Below, piece by piece: positions 28,263-37,200 of a stretch of 64,000 nt of DNA. Position 1 is the stretch's first letter. Each line of letters starts with the position of its first letter. The DNA is from Desulfacinum infernum DSM 9756 (GTDB lineage: Bacteria; Desulfobacterota; Syntrophobacteria; Syntrophobacterales; DSM-9756): NCBI RefSeq assembly GCF_900129305.1, contig NZ_FQVB01000014.1, positions 1 to 64,000 of the forward strand, given 5' to 3'. The notes under the pieces were generated by a model. The model had not been told where the DNA came from, did not search any database, and saw only the letters and a program-made list of their open reading frames with translations. A program made the position numbers and the translations under genes.

Positions 28263-30094
28263 GCCGCCCGGACAGTCCCCTGCGTCAGGTTCCCCTGCTG
28301 GCCGCCGCTCACCTCCGGCATGAGTGGATTCTGACCCTGTGCCTGGTGGTCGCCCTGGCGGCGGTCATCGCTCCGCTCCTGGTCTTGCTGGGCCTGAAAC
28401 ACGGCACCATCCGGACCCTACGCGAGCGCCTCGTCCAGGATCCCGTCTTCCGCGAAATCCGGCCCACCCAGACCCGCGTCTTCAGCCCCCAATGGTTTGA
28501 GGACGTGGCCGCATGGCCGGGCGTGGGATTTCTGACCCCCACCATCCTTCCCCTCTCCTCGGTCGTCACCGTGGTTCTGCCACCGGACCGCAAGACCGCG
28601 CTCTTCGACCTCATTCCCACGGCCGCCGGCGACCCGCTCATCCTGGAAAACGGAGGCATCGTGCCTGAAGACGGCCAGGTGGTCCTGACGGCGGAGGCCG
28701 CCCGACTGGCCGGCGCGGGTCCCGGAGACGACCTGGAGGTTCGGATCACCAGAACCCGGGGCGGCCGGGGTGAAACCGTGACCGACCGGCTGCGGGTTGC
28801 GGCCGTATTGGACGCACGTGCAGGCTCCCTCCCGCGGGTCTATGCCCCTCTTGCCTTTGTGCTGGACGTGGAAGCCTACAAGGAGGGCTACGCCGCCCCG
28901 GCCCGCGGCTGGCCGGGCGAGACCCCGCGTCCTTATCCGAGCTTCGACGGCGCGCTGCTCCTCCTGCCGGAGCCGCTGCCGCCCATCGTGAGGTCGGGCC
29001 TGGTCATCAACACCGGCTTCGGCCGGATGGTGGAGATCGGCAGGGAGCGAGTGCGCAAGCTTTTGGGGCGGGTCCCGCCGGACGGGTTCGCCTGCTACGA
29101 GCTCCTGGCACCCGCCTCCCCGGTGACCCCATCGAGCCTCCGGGCCGTGGAGCAAAAGCTTCGAGGATACAGGCGGGTCCTGCTGCCCTACGCCCGGGAC
29201 ATCGTCGTGAGTGTCGGCGAACGCCGGTTCTCCCCCGTGGGCCTGTCCCTGGACGAAGCCCAAGCCGCGCTCCTGGGCTGGACCGCAACACCCTGGCCCG
29301 GCCTTTCGGGCCTTTCCAGGGAAGGAGGCGTACCGCCCTGTCTCTGGCCCGCCGCCGAGAGTCCCGCGGTGGGTGAAACCCTCCAGGTGCTCGCTCCGGG
29401 CACGGCGGAAGTCTCCTTTCCCGTCCGGGTCGCCGGAACGACCGCGCTGGACCGCCCCGTGCTGCCCGTGGAACTCATGGGCGTGCTACGCACCGCCACC
29501 CAGCGCGCCGTGACCTTCGACCCCGCGTCGCAGACGTTCCAGATGGCCCGCGGCGGATACCGGGGCTTTCGACTCTATGCCAAGACCATCGACGACGTGC
29601 CCGGGCTGTATCGCCGCCTCAAGGACCAGGGCGTGGAGGTGGCGGCCCAGGTGGAGGCCATCGAGCGCATCCGGATCCTGGACCGGGGCCTTTCCCATCT
29701 GTTCTGGCTCATCGCCGTCCTGGGGGTGTGCGGGGGCACCGGCGTGCTGGTGTCCAGCCTGTACGCGGCCGTGGATCGACTGCGCCGGGACCTGGGCGTG
29801 CTCCGGCTCCTGGGCTTCGCCCGCGGACATGTCTTTTTCTTCCCCGTGGTGCAGGGACTCATCCTGGCCGCCCTCGGACTCGCCGCCGGCTTCGTCGGCT
29901 ATGCCGCCCTGGCGGAAGTCATCGACCACAGTTTCGCCATGGACCTGGCCCCCGGCGAGGCCTTCTGCATCCTCCCGGGCTCTCATGTTCCCCTGGTTTG
30001 CCTTTCCACCATCGCCCTGGCCGGCCTGGCCTCGTTGGCGGCCGCCTGGAGGGCCACGGGCATCGACCCTGCGGAGGTTATTCGTGAACAGTGA
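28259..30094 (+). CDS. FtsX-like ABC permease, TagS-like
   Basis: This 611-residue inner-membrane protein has one membrane helix near residues 18-41. A large periplasmic domain (about 42-478) follows, then three helices near 479-503, 524-550 and 577-597, the MacB/LolC/TagS layout. It starts at GTG 28259, overlapping the ATPase stop by four bases, and is therefore coupled to it. TagS with TagT forms an ABC complex needed for signalling through TagR/PpkA in Pseudomonas. The same partnership is inferred here from gene order and topology. The large periplasmic domain has no similarity I can name. Confidence 0.8.
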   Translation: MSRPDSPLRQVPLLAAAHLRHEWILTLCLVVALAAVIAPLLVLLGLKHGTIRTLRERLVQDPVFREIRPTQTRVFSPQWFEDVAAWPGVGFLTPTILPLSSVVTVVLPPDRKTALFDLIPTAAGDPLILENGGIVPEDGQVVLTAEAARLAGAGPGDDLEVRITRTRGGRGETVTDRLRVAAVLDARAGSLPRVYAPLAFVLDVEAYKEGYAAPARGWPGETPRPYPSFDGALLLLPEPLPPIVRSGLVINTGFGRMVEIGRERVRKLLGRVPPDGFACYELLAPASPVTPSSLRAVEQKLRGYRRVLLPYARDIVVSVGERRFSPVGLSLDEAQAALLGWTATPWPGLSGLSREGGVPPCLWPAAESPAVGETLQVLAPGTAEVSFPVRVAGTTALDRPVLPVELMGVLRTATQRAVTFDPASQTFQMARGGYRGFRLYAKTIDDVPGLYRRLKDQGVEVAAQVEAIERIRILDRGLSHLFWLIAVLGVCGGTGVLVSSLYAAVDRLRRDLGVLRLLGFARGHVFFFPVVQGLILAALGLAAGFVGYAALAEVIDHSFAMDLAPGEAFCILPGSHVPLVCLSTIALAGLASLAAAWRATGIDPAEVIREQ

Positions 30095-31769
30095 CGGTTT
30101 GTGGAAGCGGCCGAAAGCCGCCGCATGCCTTCTCCTGGCCATGATCCTTGCCTCGGCGACCCCGGTACTGGCCGGCGTGCCGCCCCAGAGCCCGTACAAC
30201 CCCAAGCCGGCCGAGGGGGACATCATTCTGCCCATGCCGGAGGGCGCCGAGATGGTCTTCCGGCGCGTCCAGGTTCCCGGTACGGGCTTTTGGGGGGATC
30301 AGAAGCGCATCATCCAGATCGGCGACGCGTCGGGCGGAATCTTCGAGGGGCTGCAGCGCACCCAGATCAGCGGTTCGTTCCCGTCCGGCGGGGACGGGGC
30401 CTGGGAGATCATCCTGGGCAAGTACGAACTGACCCGGGGCCAGTTCGCCGCTGTCATGGGCATGGACGCCCTGTTGAAGGCCAGCAGCGATCCCGAGGTG
30501 AAGAGCCTCCCGACCCTGCAGGGGAGAAGCCTGCGCGAGGCCCTCATGAAGCCTCTCACCTATGTGAGCCACGGCGATGTTCTTGAATTCATTCGCCGCT
30601 ACAACCAGTGGCTTTTTGACCCGGCCCACCCCGAACGCGCGGAATCCCTGCCCAAGGTGGACGGCGTGCCGGGCTTTGTGCGCCTGCCCACGGAAGACGA
30701 GTGGGAGTATTGCGCCCGGGGCGGGTTGGAGGCCATCCAGGCGGGAACCTTCGACGACAGACTGCCGTTCCCTGCGGCCCAGGCGGCGGAGTTCGCCTGG
30801 CACCTGGGAAACGCCAAGCACCAGCTGCGCCCCATCGGACTGCGACGGCCGGACCTTCACGGGTTCCACGATCTCTTCGGCAATGCCCAGGAGATGACAG
30901 CCGGCCTCTTTCGTCCCGAAATCTGGCAGGGCAAGCCCGGCGGGGTGCCCGCGCGCGGAGGCAGCGTTTCCACACCCCCGGCCGAACTGCGCAGCTCCCT
31001 CCGGGCCGAACTGGATGTCTACGGGTGGGATCCGGACGCCAAGAAGGTGGAGGAGCGCAAGTCCTATAACACCGGCGCGCGCCTGGCCCTTGGGTCCAAC
31101 GTGGTGGTCAGTACGGCCCAGCTCAACCAGATCGAAAAGGAGTACGAAGCCTACAAGGCGGAGCTGCGCCGGACCATGCCCGTGGGCCGCACCCTGGACA
31201 ACCTGGTCAGCCAGGCCTCCGTGCAGATTGACGCCGCCGACCCCGTCATCCGGCGTCTGATCAAGGAAAATCCGGAACTGAGCCGACCCCTTGCGGCAGT
31301 GCAGGATTCCCTGAACAAAGCCCGGGAGCGCCTGGAGCTGGCCCAGCGGGAAAGCGCCCGCAGCCTGGCCCAGGACGCCGGCCGCAACGGGGTGAACCTG
31401 TCCGTCTACCTGTCCCGCCTGGAACGTCTGGCCGGAACTCTGGAGACGGCCAAGGAGCTGGCGGCCACGTCCACACGGTACCAGGGGCAGGTGGCGGCCG
31501 TGGAGAAGTCCATGAAGGAACTGGAAACGGCGGCGCGCGACCAACTCCAGGGCTACCGCGACAAGGTGAGCAAACTGGGCGAATACCGTCGCGAGCACAT
31601 CGACTTCGCCTTCACCCAACTTCAAGCCGCGAAGATGACCAAACGGGAGCAGCTGGTCATGCAGCTGGTCAAGGAACACGTTCAAGAGTTCGCCGAGCGG
31701 CGCCGGGCCGACCCGGACGCCTGGCTCGAGGAGTTTCGTAAGCGTTTCGAGGGCTTTGTGGATTCCTAA
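30084..31769 (+). CDS. Exported FGE-sulfatase (SUMF1) domain protein with coiled-coil tail, TagR-like
   Basis: The protein is 561 residues from GTG 30084, overlapping the permease by 11 bases. The signal peptide runs to about LAG-VPPQ. Residues 55-335 form a formylglycine-generating-enzyme-like domain. Its landmarks are GKYELTRGQFAAVMG, RLPTEDEWEYCARGG near 200, LFGNAQEMTAG near 262 and the closing NTGARLAL. TagR of Pseudomonas has the same domain without enzyme activity and activates PpkA in the periplasm. I do not see the paired cysteines of true formylglycine enzymes, so a binding role is likelier. Residues 345-561 are predicted long helices absent from a minimal TagR. Confidence 0.8.
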   Translation: MNSDGLWKRPKAAACLLLAMILASATPVLAGVPPQSPYNPKPAEGDIILPMPEGAEMVFRRVQVPGTGFWGDQKRIIQIGDASGGIFEGLQRTQISGSFPSGGDGAWEIILGKYELTRGQFAAVMGMDALLKASSDPEVKSLPTLQGRSLREALMKPLTYVSHGDVLEFIRRYNQWLFDPAHPERAESLPKVDGVPGFVRLPTEDEWEYCARGGLEAIQAGTFDDRLPFPAAQAAEFAWHLGNAKHQLRPIGLRRPDLHGFHDLFGNAQEMTAGLFRPEIWQGKPGGVPARGGSVSTPPAELRSSLRAELDVYGWDPDAKKVEERKSYNTGARLALGSNVVVSTAQLNQIEKEYEAYKAELRRTMPVGRTLDNLVSQASVQIDAADPVIRRLIKENPELSRPLAAVQDSLNKARERLELAQRESARSLAQDAGRNGVNLSVYLSRLERLAGTLETAKELAATSTRYQGQVAAVEKSMKELETAARDQLQGYRDKVSKLGEYRREHIDFAFTQLQAAKMTKREQLVMQLVKEHVQEFAERRRADPDAWLEEFRKRFEGFVDS

Positions 31770-31799
31770 ACCATTCGCTGGATGCAAGGAGGAACGATC

Positions 31800-32444
31800 A
31801 TGAGAGTGGCTCGGAGAATCGGTTCTGTGGCGCTCGTGCTGGCCCTGCTGACGGGCTGCGCCGGCACGTCGGACCAGACACGCACCAAGGCGGAAGGCGC
31901 AGGCGTGGGCGCCCTCGTCGGAGGACTTCTCGGCTACGCCATCGGCGACGGGAAGGGCGCCGCCATCGGGGCGGCTCTGGGCGCCGGGGCCGGTTTCCTG
32001 GTGGGCAACGAAGTGGCCAAGCGCAAACAGGCGTACGCCACCACCGAGGAATTCCTGGACGCCGAAATCGCCAGCACCCAGGAATACAACAAGACGGCCG
32101 TCGCCTACAACAACAAGCTTATGAAAGATATCAAGGCCTTGGAAAAGGAGTCCGCGGCCCTGAGGGCGAAATACGACAAGGGGCAAGTGGACAAGAAGAC
32201 CCTTCAGGCCAGGAGCGACGCCCTGCAGAAGAAGATCGACGACGCCAAGAAGCTGGAGAAAACACTGGCCAAGGAGCTGGAGGTCCAGACGGCCATCCTG
32301 GCGCAGGAAAAGAAGAGCCGCCCCGCCGATGACCAGTACCTCGTCCGCCTGGAAAAGGAAGTGGCGGCCCTCCAGAAAAACCTGGACAAGCTCCGGGAAG
32401 GAAGTTCGCAGTTGGCTCAGATCGATCAGAGGTTGTCCGTATGA
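31800..32444 (+). CDS. Glycine-zipper lipoprotein with coiled coil, TagQ-like
   Basis: The protein is 214 residues with lipobox LLTGC at about residues 17-21. A Gly/Ala zipper follows (EGAGVGALVGGLLGYAIGDG, then GAAIGAALGAGAGFLVG), and residues 75-214 are a Lys/Glu/Ala coiled coil. The residues after the lipid Cys (AGTS) lack Asp at +2, so outer-membrane sorting is expected. In the Pseudomonas threonine-phosphorylation pathway the lipoprotein TagQ anchors TagR at the outer membrane. The position after the TagR-like gene supports an equivalent role, though I infer this from position rather than proven homology. AAGGAGGAAC precedes ATG 31800. Confidence 0.75.
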   Translation: MRVARRIGSVALVLALLTGCAGTSDQTRTKAEGAGVGALVGGLLGYAIGDGKGAAIGAALGAGAGFLVGNEVAKRKQAYATTEEFLDAEIASTQEYNKTAVAYNNKLMKDIKALEKESAALRAKYDKGQVDKKTLQARSDALQKKIDDAKKLEKTLAKELEVQTAILAQEKKSRPADDQYLVRLEKEVAALQKNLDKLREGSSQLAQIDQRLSV

Positions 32445-32983
32445 ACATGCGCACATTGCTCTCGATGACGGTGGTGTTCGGCCTGCTTGTCGGATGCGCG
32501 GGACAGCCCGACCCTCGAACGGGCGGTTTCTTCGGCGGAGTGGCGGGCCTGAGCGGAGGTGGATACCAGAAGCGGATCCAGGAGCGGGAGGCGAGGCTGG
32601 AGCAGCTTCGCGCCGTCCAGCGGGAACTGGACGCCGAGAAGGGGCAACTGGAGGCGCAGAAGTCCCAAGCATACGTCAAAGTGCAGCAAGACAAGGCCAA
32701 GGTGGATGCCATGCAGGCCGACATCGCCGCCTTGGACAAGAAAATCCGGGCGTTGTCTTCCCAGGAGGGCGTGGATCAGAAGCGGGTGGCCCAGATGCAG
32801 AAGCGTCTGGCGGATCTCAAGGCCGGCCTGAAGCGCCAGGAATCTTCCCTGGACGCCCTGGAAGGGAGCGGCCTGGGAGATTCCGACGTGGATTTGCGCA
32901 GAAAGCAGCTGGAGGCGCAACGGGACGCTCTTCGCAAGGAATACGACCTGCTCATGAAGATGCAGATGGAACTGGCCCAGTGA
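32441..32983 (+). CDS. Coiled-coil lipoprotein
   Basis: This 180-residue lipoprotein has lipobox GLLVGC at about residues 14-19 and a short Gly-rich stretch (GGFFGGVAGLSGGGY). The remainder is heptad-rich helix (residues 45-180) with little else. It starts within the stop of the preceding lipoprotein gene (ATGA overlap) and its own stop overlaps the GTG of the protease gene. It may pair with the preceding lipoprotein. No homologue is recognised. Confidence 0.75.
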   Translation: MNMRTLLSMTVVFGLLVGCAGQPDPRTGGFFGGVAGLSGGGYQKRIQEREARLEQLRAVQRELDAEKGQLEAQKSQAYVKVQQDKAKVDAMQADIAALDKKIRALSSQEGVDQKRVAQMQKRLADLKAGLKRQESSLDALEGSGLGDSDVDLRRKQLEAQRDALRKEYDLLMKMQMELAQ

Positions 32984-34086
32984 GAGGGGTATCGACCGCG
33001 GCCCTTTTCCTGGCCGTGCTCCTGACGGCGTCGTGTCTCCACGCGGCGCCGCTGGAAGCGATCCGGGACATCCTGCGCCGCCACCTTTTGAACCCTCCGG
33101 GCGAGGCCGCCTTGGCCGCCTTGTCGGAAGAAAACCTGGCGACGAAACTGCGGGACATCGATCCCTATGCCCGGATCTTTTCGGCGGCAGAGTACCGGGC
33201 TCTCACGGCGGCAAGGCATGCCTGGGTGGGAATCGGCGCCGGCCTGTCCCTGCGGGGATCGGTGCCCATCCTTCACGTTTACCGAGGGGGCGGGGCGGAC
33301 CGGGCGGGGGTCCCGGACCGGGTTCGCCTGCTGGAGATCGACGGCCGGACGGTGGCCGGTCTGGATGCCGAAAGTATTGCCCTGCACCTCAGGGGCGAGG
33401 AGGGATCCACCGTCCGGCTGACGGTGTCCCTGCCGGGCGGGGGCACGAAACATTTTTCGGTTCTCCGGGAGTCCTTCGCCCCCCTGGACGTGGAGGTCAT
33501 CCCGCCCGGAGAGCAGCGCCTGGTCCGCATTCGGGACTTCGTCGGGGGAGTTACCCGACCGGCCCTGCGCGCCACCTTGGACTTCCTGACCCGCACGGCT
33601 TCCACCCACGAGGCGGCCCCCCTCATCATCGACCTGCGGGACGCCCTTGGCGGGGATTTGTATGAAGCCTTTGATCTGGCCGGCATGTTTCTTCCGGCTG
33701 GAGCCGTGCTGGGCATTGTTCGCGGCCGGGACGGCTACGCCATGGAGGTGCACGCTCCGCCGGGAGACAAATTCACCATGCCGCTCATCCTCCTGGTGGG
33801 CCCGGAAACGGCCAGCGCTGCGGAAGTTTTCGCCGGCATCCTGCAGCGCACTCAGCGGGCGGCGCTGGTGGGCCGCCCCACATTCGGCAAGTGCGTGTCC
33901 CAGACCGACGCCCGACTGTCGGACGGGTCCGTGCTGCGCTACACCAACAAGGAAGTGCTGTTTCCCGGGGGGGATACCTGCACGGGAACGGGACTGACCC
34001 CGGATCTCACCGTTGCTGAGGACGAGATGGACAGCCTTCCCCGGCTGCTGGAGCGGGTGCAAGGCTTCGTGCGTAAACATCCGTAG
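32980..34086 (+). CDS. Exported S41-family (C-terminal processing) protease with PDZ domain
   Basis: The 368-residue protein has a signal peptide (ALFLAVLLTASCLHA). A PDZ-like region lies at about residues 85-165 and a tail-specific protease core follows. The catalytic Ser lies in ETASAAEVFAGIL (about residue 279), and the Lys general base in RPTFGKCVSQ (about 305). Strand DLRDALGGDLYEA matches the family NxGG region. S41 enzymes cut substrates at C-termini in the periplasm. The GTG at 32980 overlaps the previous stop, so it belongs to the same operon. It could process or switch off another protein of the cluster; the substrate is unknown. Confidence 0.85.
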   Translation: MRGVSTAALFLAVLLTASCLHAAPLEAIRDILRRHLLNPPGEAALAALSEENLATKLRDIDPYARIFSAAEYRALTAARHAWVGIGAGLSLRGSVPILHVYRGGGADRAGVPDRVRLLEIDGRTVAGLDAESIALHLRGEEGSTVRLTVSLPGGGTKHFSVLRESFAPLDVEVIPPGEQRLVRIRDFVGGVTRPALRATLDFLTRTASTHEAAPLIIDLRDALGGDLYEAFDLAGMFLPAGAVLGIVRGRDGYAMEVHAPPGDKFTMPLILLVGPETASAAEVFAGILQRTQRAALVGRPTFGKCVSQTDARLSDGSVLRYTNKEVLFPGGDTCTGTGLTPDLTVAEDEMDSLPRLLERVQGFVRKHP

Positions 34087-34099
34087 GAGGGCTGTCTGA

Positions 34100-34215
34100 G
34101 CACTCCCCCAACCGTCACTCCCGCACAAGCGGGAGTCCACAAGTTGACGGAAATCGTGGATCCCCGCTCGCCGTTCAAGCCGTGGACAATCTTCGCGGGG
34201 ATGACGAATGGGCGT
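34100..34215 (+). repeat. dRS3-like repeat with its right-hand partner
   Basis: The core ACTCCCGCACAAGCGGGAGT lies at 34117-34136. It is followed by the GGATCCCCGC...CGGGGATGACGAATGGGCG segment that accompanies it at 54607-54690. It splits the cluster between the S41 protease and the 1517-residue protein and is the only repeat inside the 18-kb cluster. Confidence 0.8.
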
Positions 34216-34283
34216 TCAATGTCGGAAATCAGTCATGTCGGACAAGCTCCGTTGGCCACGAGAGCGCCCTGCAGGAGGGGATT

Positions 34284-37200
34284 ATGATGAGAATCGCCTG
34301 GGTACGTTTGATACACCTTGTCCTTCTGTCCCTCCTTCTTTCGGAACAGGCTCTGGCCTGGACTCCCGGCCTCAAGGAAGCGGCCGAGGCCTTTGCCTTG
34401 GGCAAGGCGTCTCCCGCCCAGGAGATGATGCTCTTTGTCCACAACAAGGAGGTCAACCTGCTGGCCCAGGAGGGCAAGATCTCCATGTCCACCTACCGGC
34501 GGTGCCAAGAGGATTTCTTTCGGCTCAACGAGGAATTTGCGACCAAGGCCGTAAGGGAGGCCGGCTTCGATCCCAGCATCAGCAACCGCAAATACAACCC
34601 GGGTACGGATACCGACGTCAACGTGCTGGGCAAGGGCGGAAAGAAAGTGCGCCTGGAGGACATCAAGAAGATCGACGCCGATTATCAAAAGATCGTTCAG
34701 GAGCATTTCCGCAGCAAAGGGCTCGATCCTCCGGCCGGCAAAATTCAAACGGAAACGGACTTCATGCCCCACCCGGAATATACCGACCCGCAAGAATTTC
34801 AGAGGATCGTTGATTACGTCAATCAAAACGGCGGGACGGCCTACAAGGACCCGCGCGCCGCCTCGGCCCAGGCCAAACTCGGCACATCCCAACCCATGAG
34901 CATCGACGAAGCTTCCAGCTTCAGCGCCACCATGAAGGACATGGCCGAGATGAAGATCAAGAAGGCCAACGCCCTGCGGGCCCAGGCCAAGTCCATTCGA
35001 AGCTCCAATCCCGGTCAGGCGGAGTATCTCGAGGCCCAGGCCCGGCAATTCGACTATCAGGCCGCCAAATACCACAATCGCATCCACGCCGCGAACAATC
35101 ACCTCCGCCGGCAGTACGGCCTGCCGGAAAACCCCAAAAACATCACCGGATTTGACCAGTCCGCCGACATCATCGAGCTCAGCGGACGCAATCCCTTCAC
35201 GGGCAAGGACGCCTCGGTGATTCATAATCTCCACCAAAGCGCGTTGCAGGCTTCCACGGACGACATGATCGATACCTTGGTGGAGGTCGCCCAAAAAGAC
35301 CCGTCCAAGATCTCCAAGCTCCAGAAAGCATTAGGCAAAGAAATCGCCCATCTGCCTCCCAACAGGGCCGGGCAGGCCATCGAGCGCATAGAGAACGCGA
35401 CCAAGGGGGTCAAAGGCCTGGAGGGAACTCTTGCCAGAGGTGCTGTTGCGGAAGCCAGAGCTCTGAAGCGGATTCAGCAGATCAAATCTTCGGGCACTAT
35501 TTGGAAAAAGGATATCGGCCCTGCGCTCGGCAAGGGCATGAAAGTCATCATGACTGCCGGAAATGCGGTTCTGATAGCCTATCAGGGCGTTTCCATCACG
35601 CTGGACAACGTCAAGGCCACGGACACCCTGTGGGATTATTTCCGCAACTGCTACTACCATGCTTTTTGGGAGGGCACAGGGATCGGGCCGGCCTTCGAGC
35701 AGGCCCAACGCGAGGAGATCGACCGGTTCACGAAAGAGGTCGAGGCGGGCAGGTCTCCGTCCATGACCAAACACGTGACGCTCACCCTGCTCAAGACGGG
35801 CGTCTATATGGGAAAGGACGCCATTATCGGTCTTCTCTACCTCCCCGACACCATCTGGGAATATTTCACCCAGGAAAAAGAGTTGGAAGGGTATGCGGCC
35901 ATGCAGAACGAGCTGGCCAAGGTCATGCGGCAGATGATCTTGGACCGGAAGAATTTCGAGCAGACTTTGGCCAATATGAAAAAAATGGGATTGGCGGACG
36001 CCGACGCCAAACCATTCCTCGATTGTTTGTGCTCCGGGTGTGGTGGTTCTCTGGGCGGTTTTTTCAACCCCGGCTTCGAATCCGATGTCGGCCACGGTCC
36101 GTGCCAATGCAACGGCCCCTTGTCCATCTGGAAGACGCCTCTGCCCACCGACAAACAAGCCCAATACGAATGCTTCAACAAGGTGACCAAGTTGCGCTAC
36201 GACCAGGCGCAGGCTGTTTTCGAATTATGGCGGCAACGGGTAGCCGAGGAAAATGCCAGAAGCGTTCAGCCTGAATTCGATGCCATCATGCAGGATGTTA
36301 CCCATGGGGTTATGAAAGAGGAAGAGGGCGCACGGAATATTGCGGATCGCTTCGCCTCCATTCGGGATCTGCTCCTTCCCCAGGACGTGGATTCCGTTCG
36401 GGCATTGGTGGGATCCCATTTGCAGAATCACGCCGTCAGGAATTTGGAAACGGGCGACGTGGATCGGGCCGTGGACAACCTGGACTTGGCCCTGAACAAG
36501 ATCGGCGCCCGCAGCGCCCAGCAACAGGCTGATCTGGAACAATTCAAGGCCCGCTACGAGCAGTGGGCGACAAGGTGGCGGGAAACCAAGGAGAAGACGT
36601 TCCCGGAAATCGAGGCCCTGATGCAAAAAAATCAGATGTTGCGGGCCAGGAGCGAAATCGAAACCTTGGAATACAGGATGCTCAAGGACCCGAAACGTCC
36701 TTTGCCGCCGGCCGTGAGGGATCCGGCGTTTCTCCGCTTGAAGGAACGGTTGGCCAGCCTTCAGAAGCGATATGAACAGCGCATGCAGGAAATGTGGGAC
36801 AAGGTGAAAGCCCTGAGCGCGGACCATGAGCATCGGCTGGCCATCCCCATCCTGCAAAAGGCCCTGGAGGAGTGGGAACATCCGCCTCAGGCCAAAAATG
36901 GGTTGCTCCGTCAGCTGGCATATCACCAGGGGGAGGTCAAACGAGCCGAGGATAAGAGAACGCTTGGCCGGCGCTATGAAAAGGATGGCGATCTGGAGCA
37001 GGCGATCCTCCAGTACGAGGAAAGTCTGCGAATTCAGAAAGACAGCGCCCTGGAGCGGGACGTGGCCCGGCTGAAGACAACGGTTCAGAAACAAGCCAAG
37101 GCCAAGGCCCTTTGGTCCGAGGCGCAACAGTTGCAAGGAGTGCAAAAGTATGAAGAGGCCATCCGGAAATACAAGGAGGGACTGGCCCTTTGGGATGACC

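Noticed and set aside
25351-34086. A type VI secretion locus
   Set aside because: Only genes like the Tag regulatory module are present. No TssB/C sheath, Hcp, VgrG, TssJLM, ClpV, kinase or PP2C phosphatase gene is seen.
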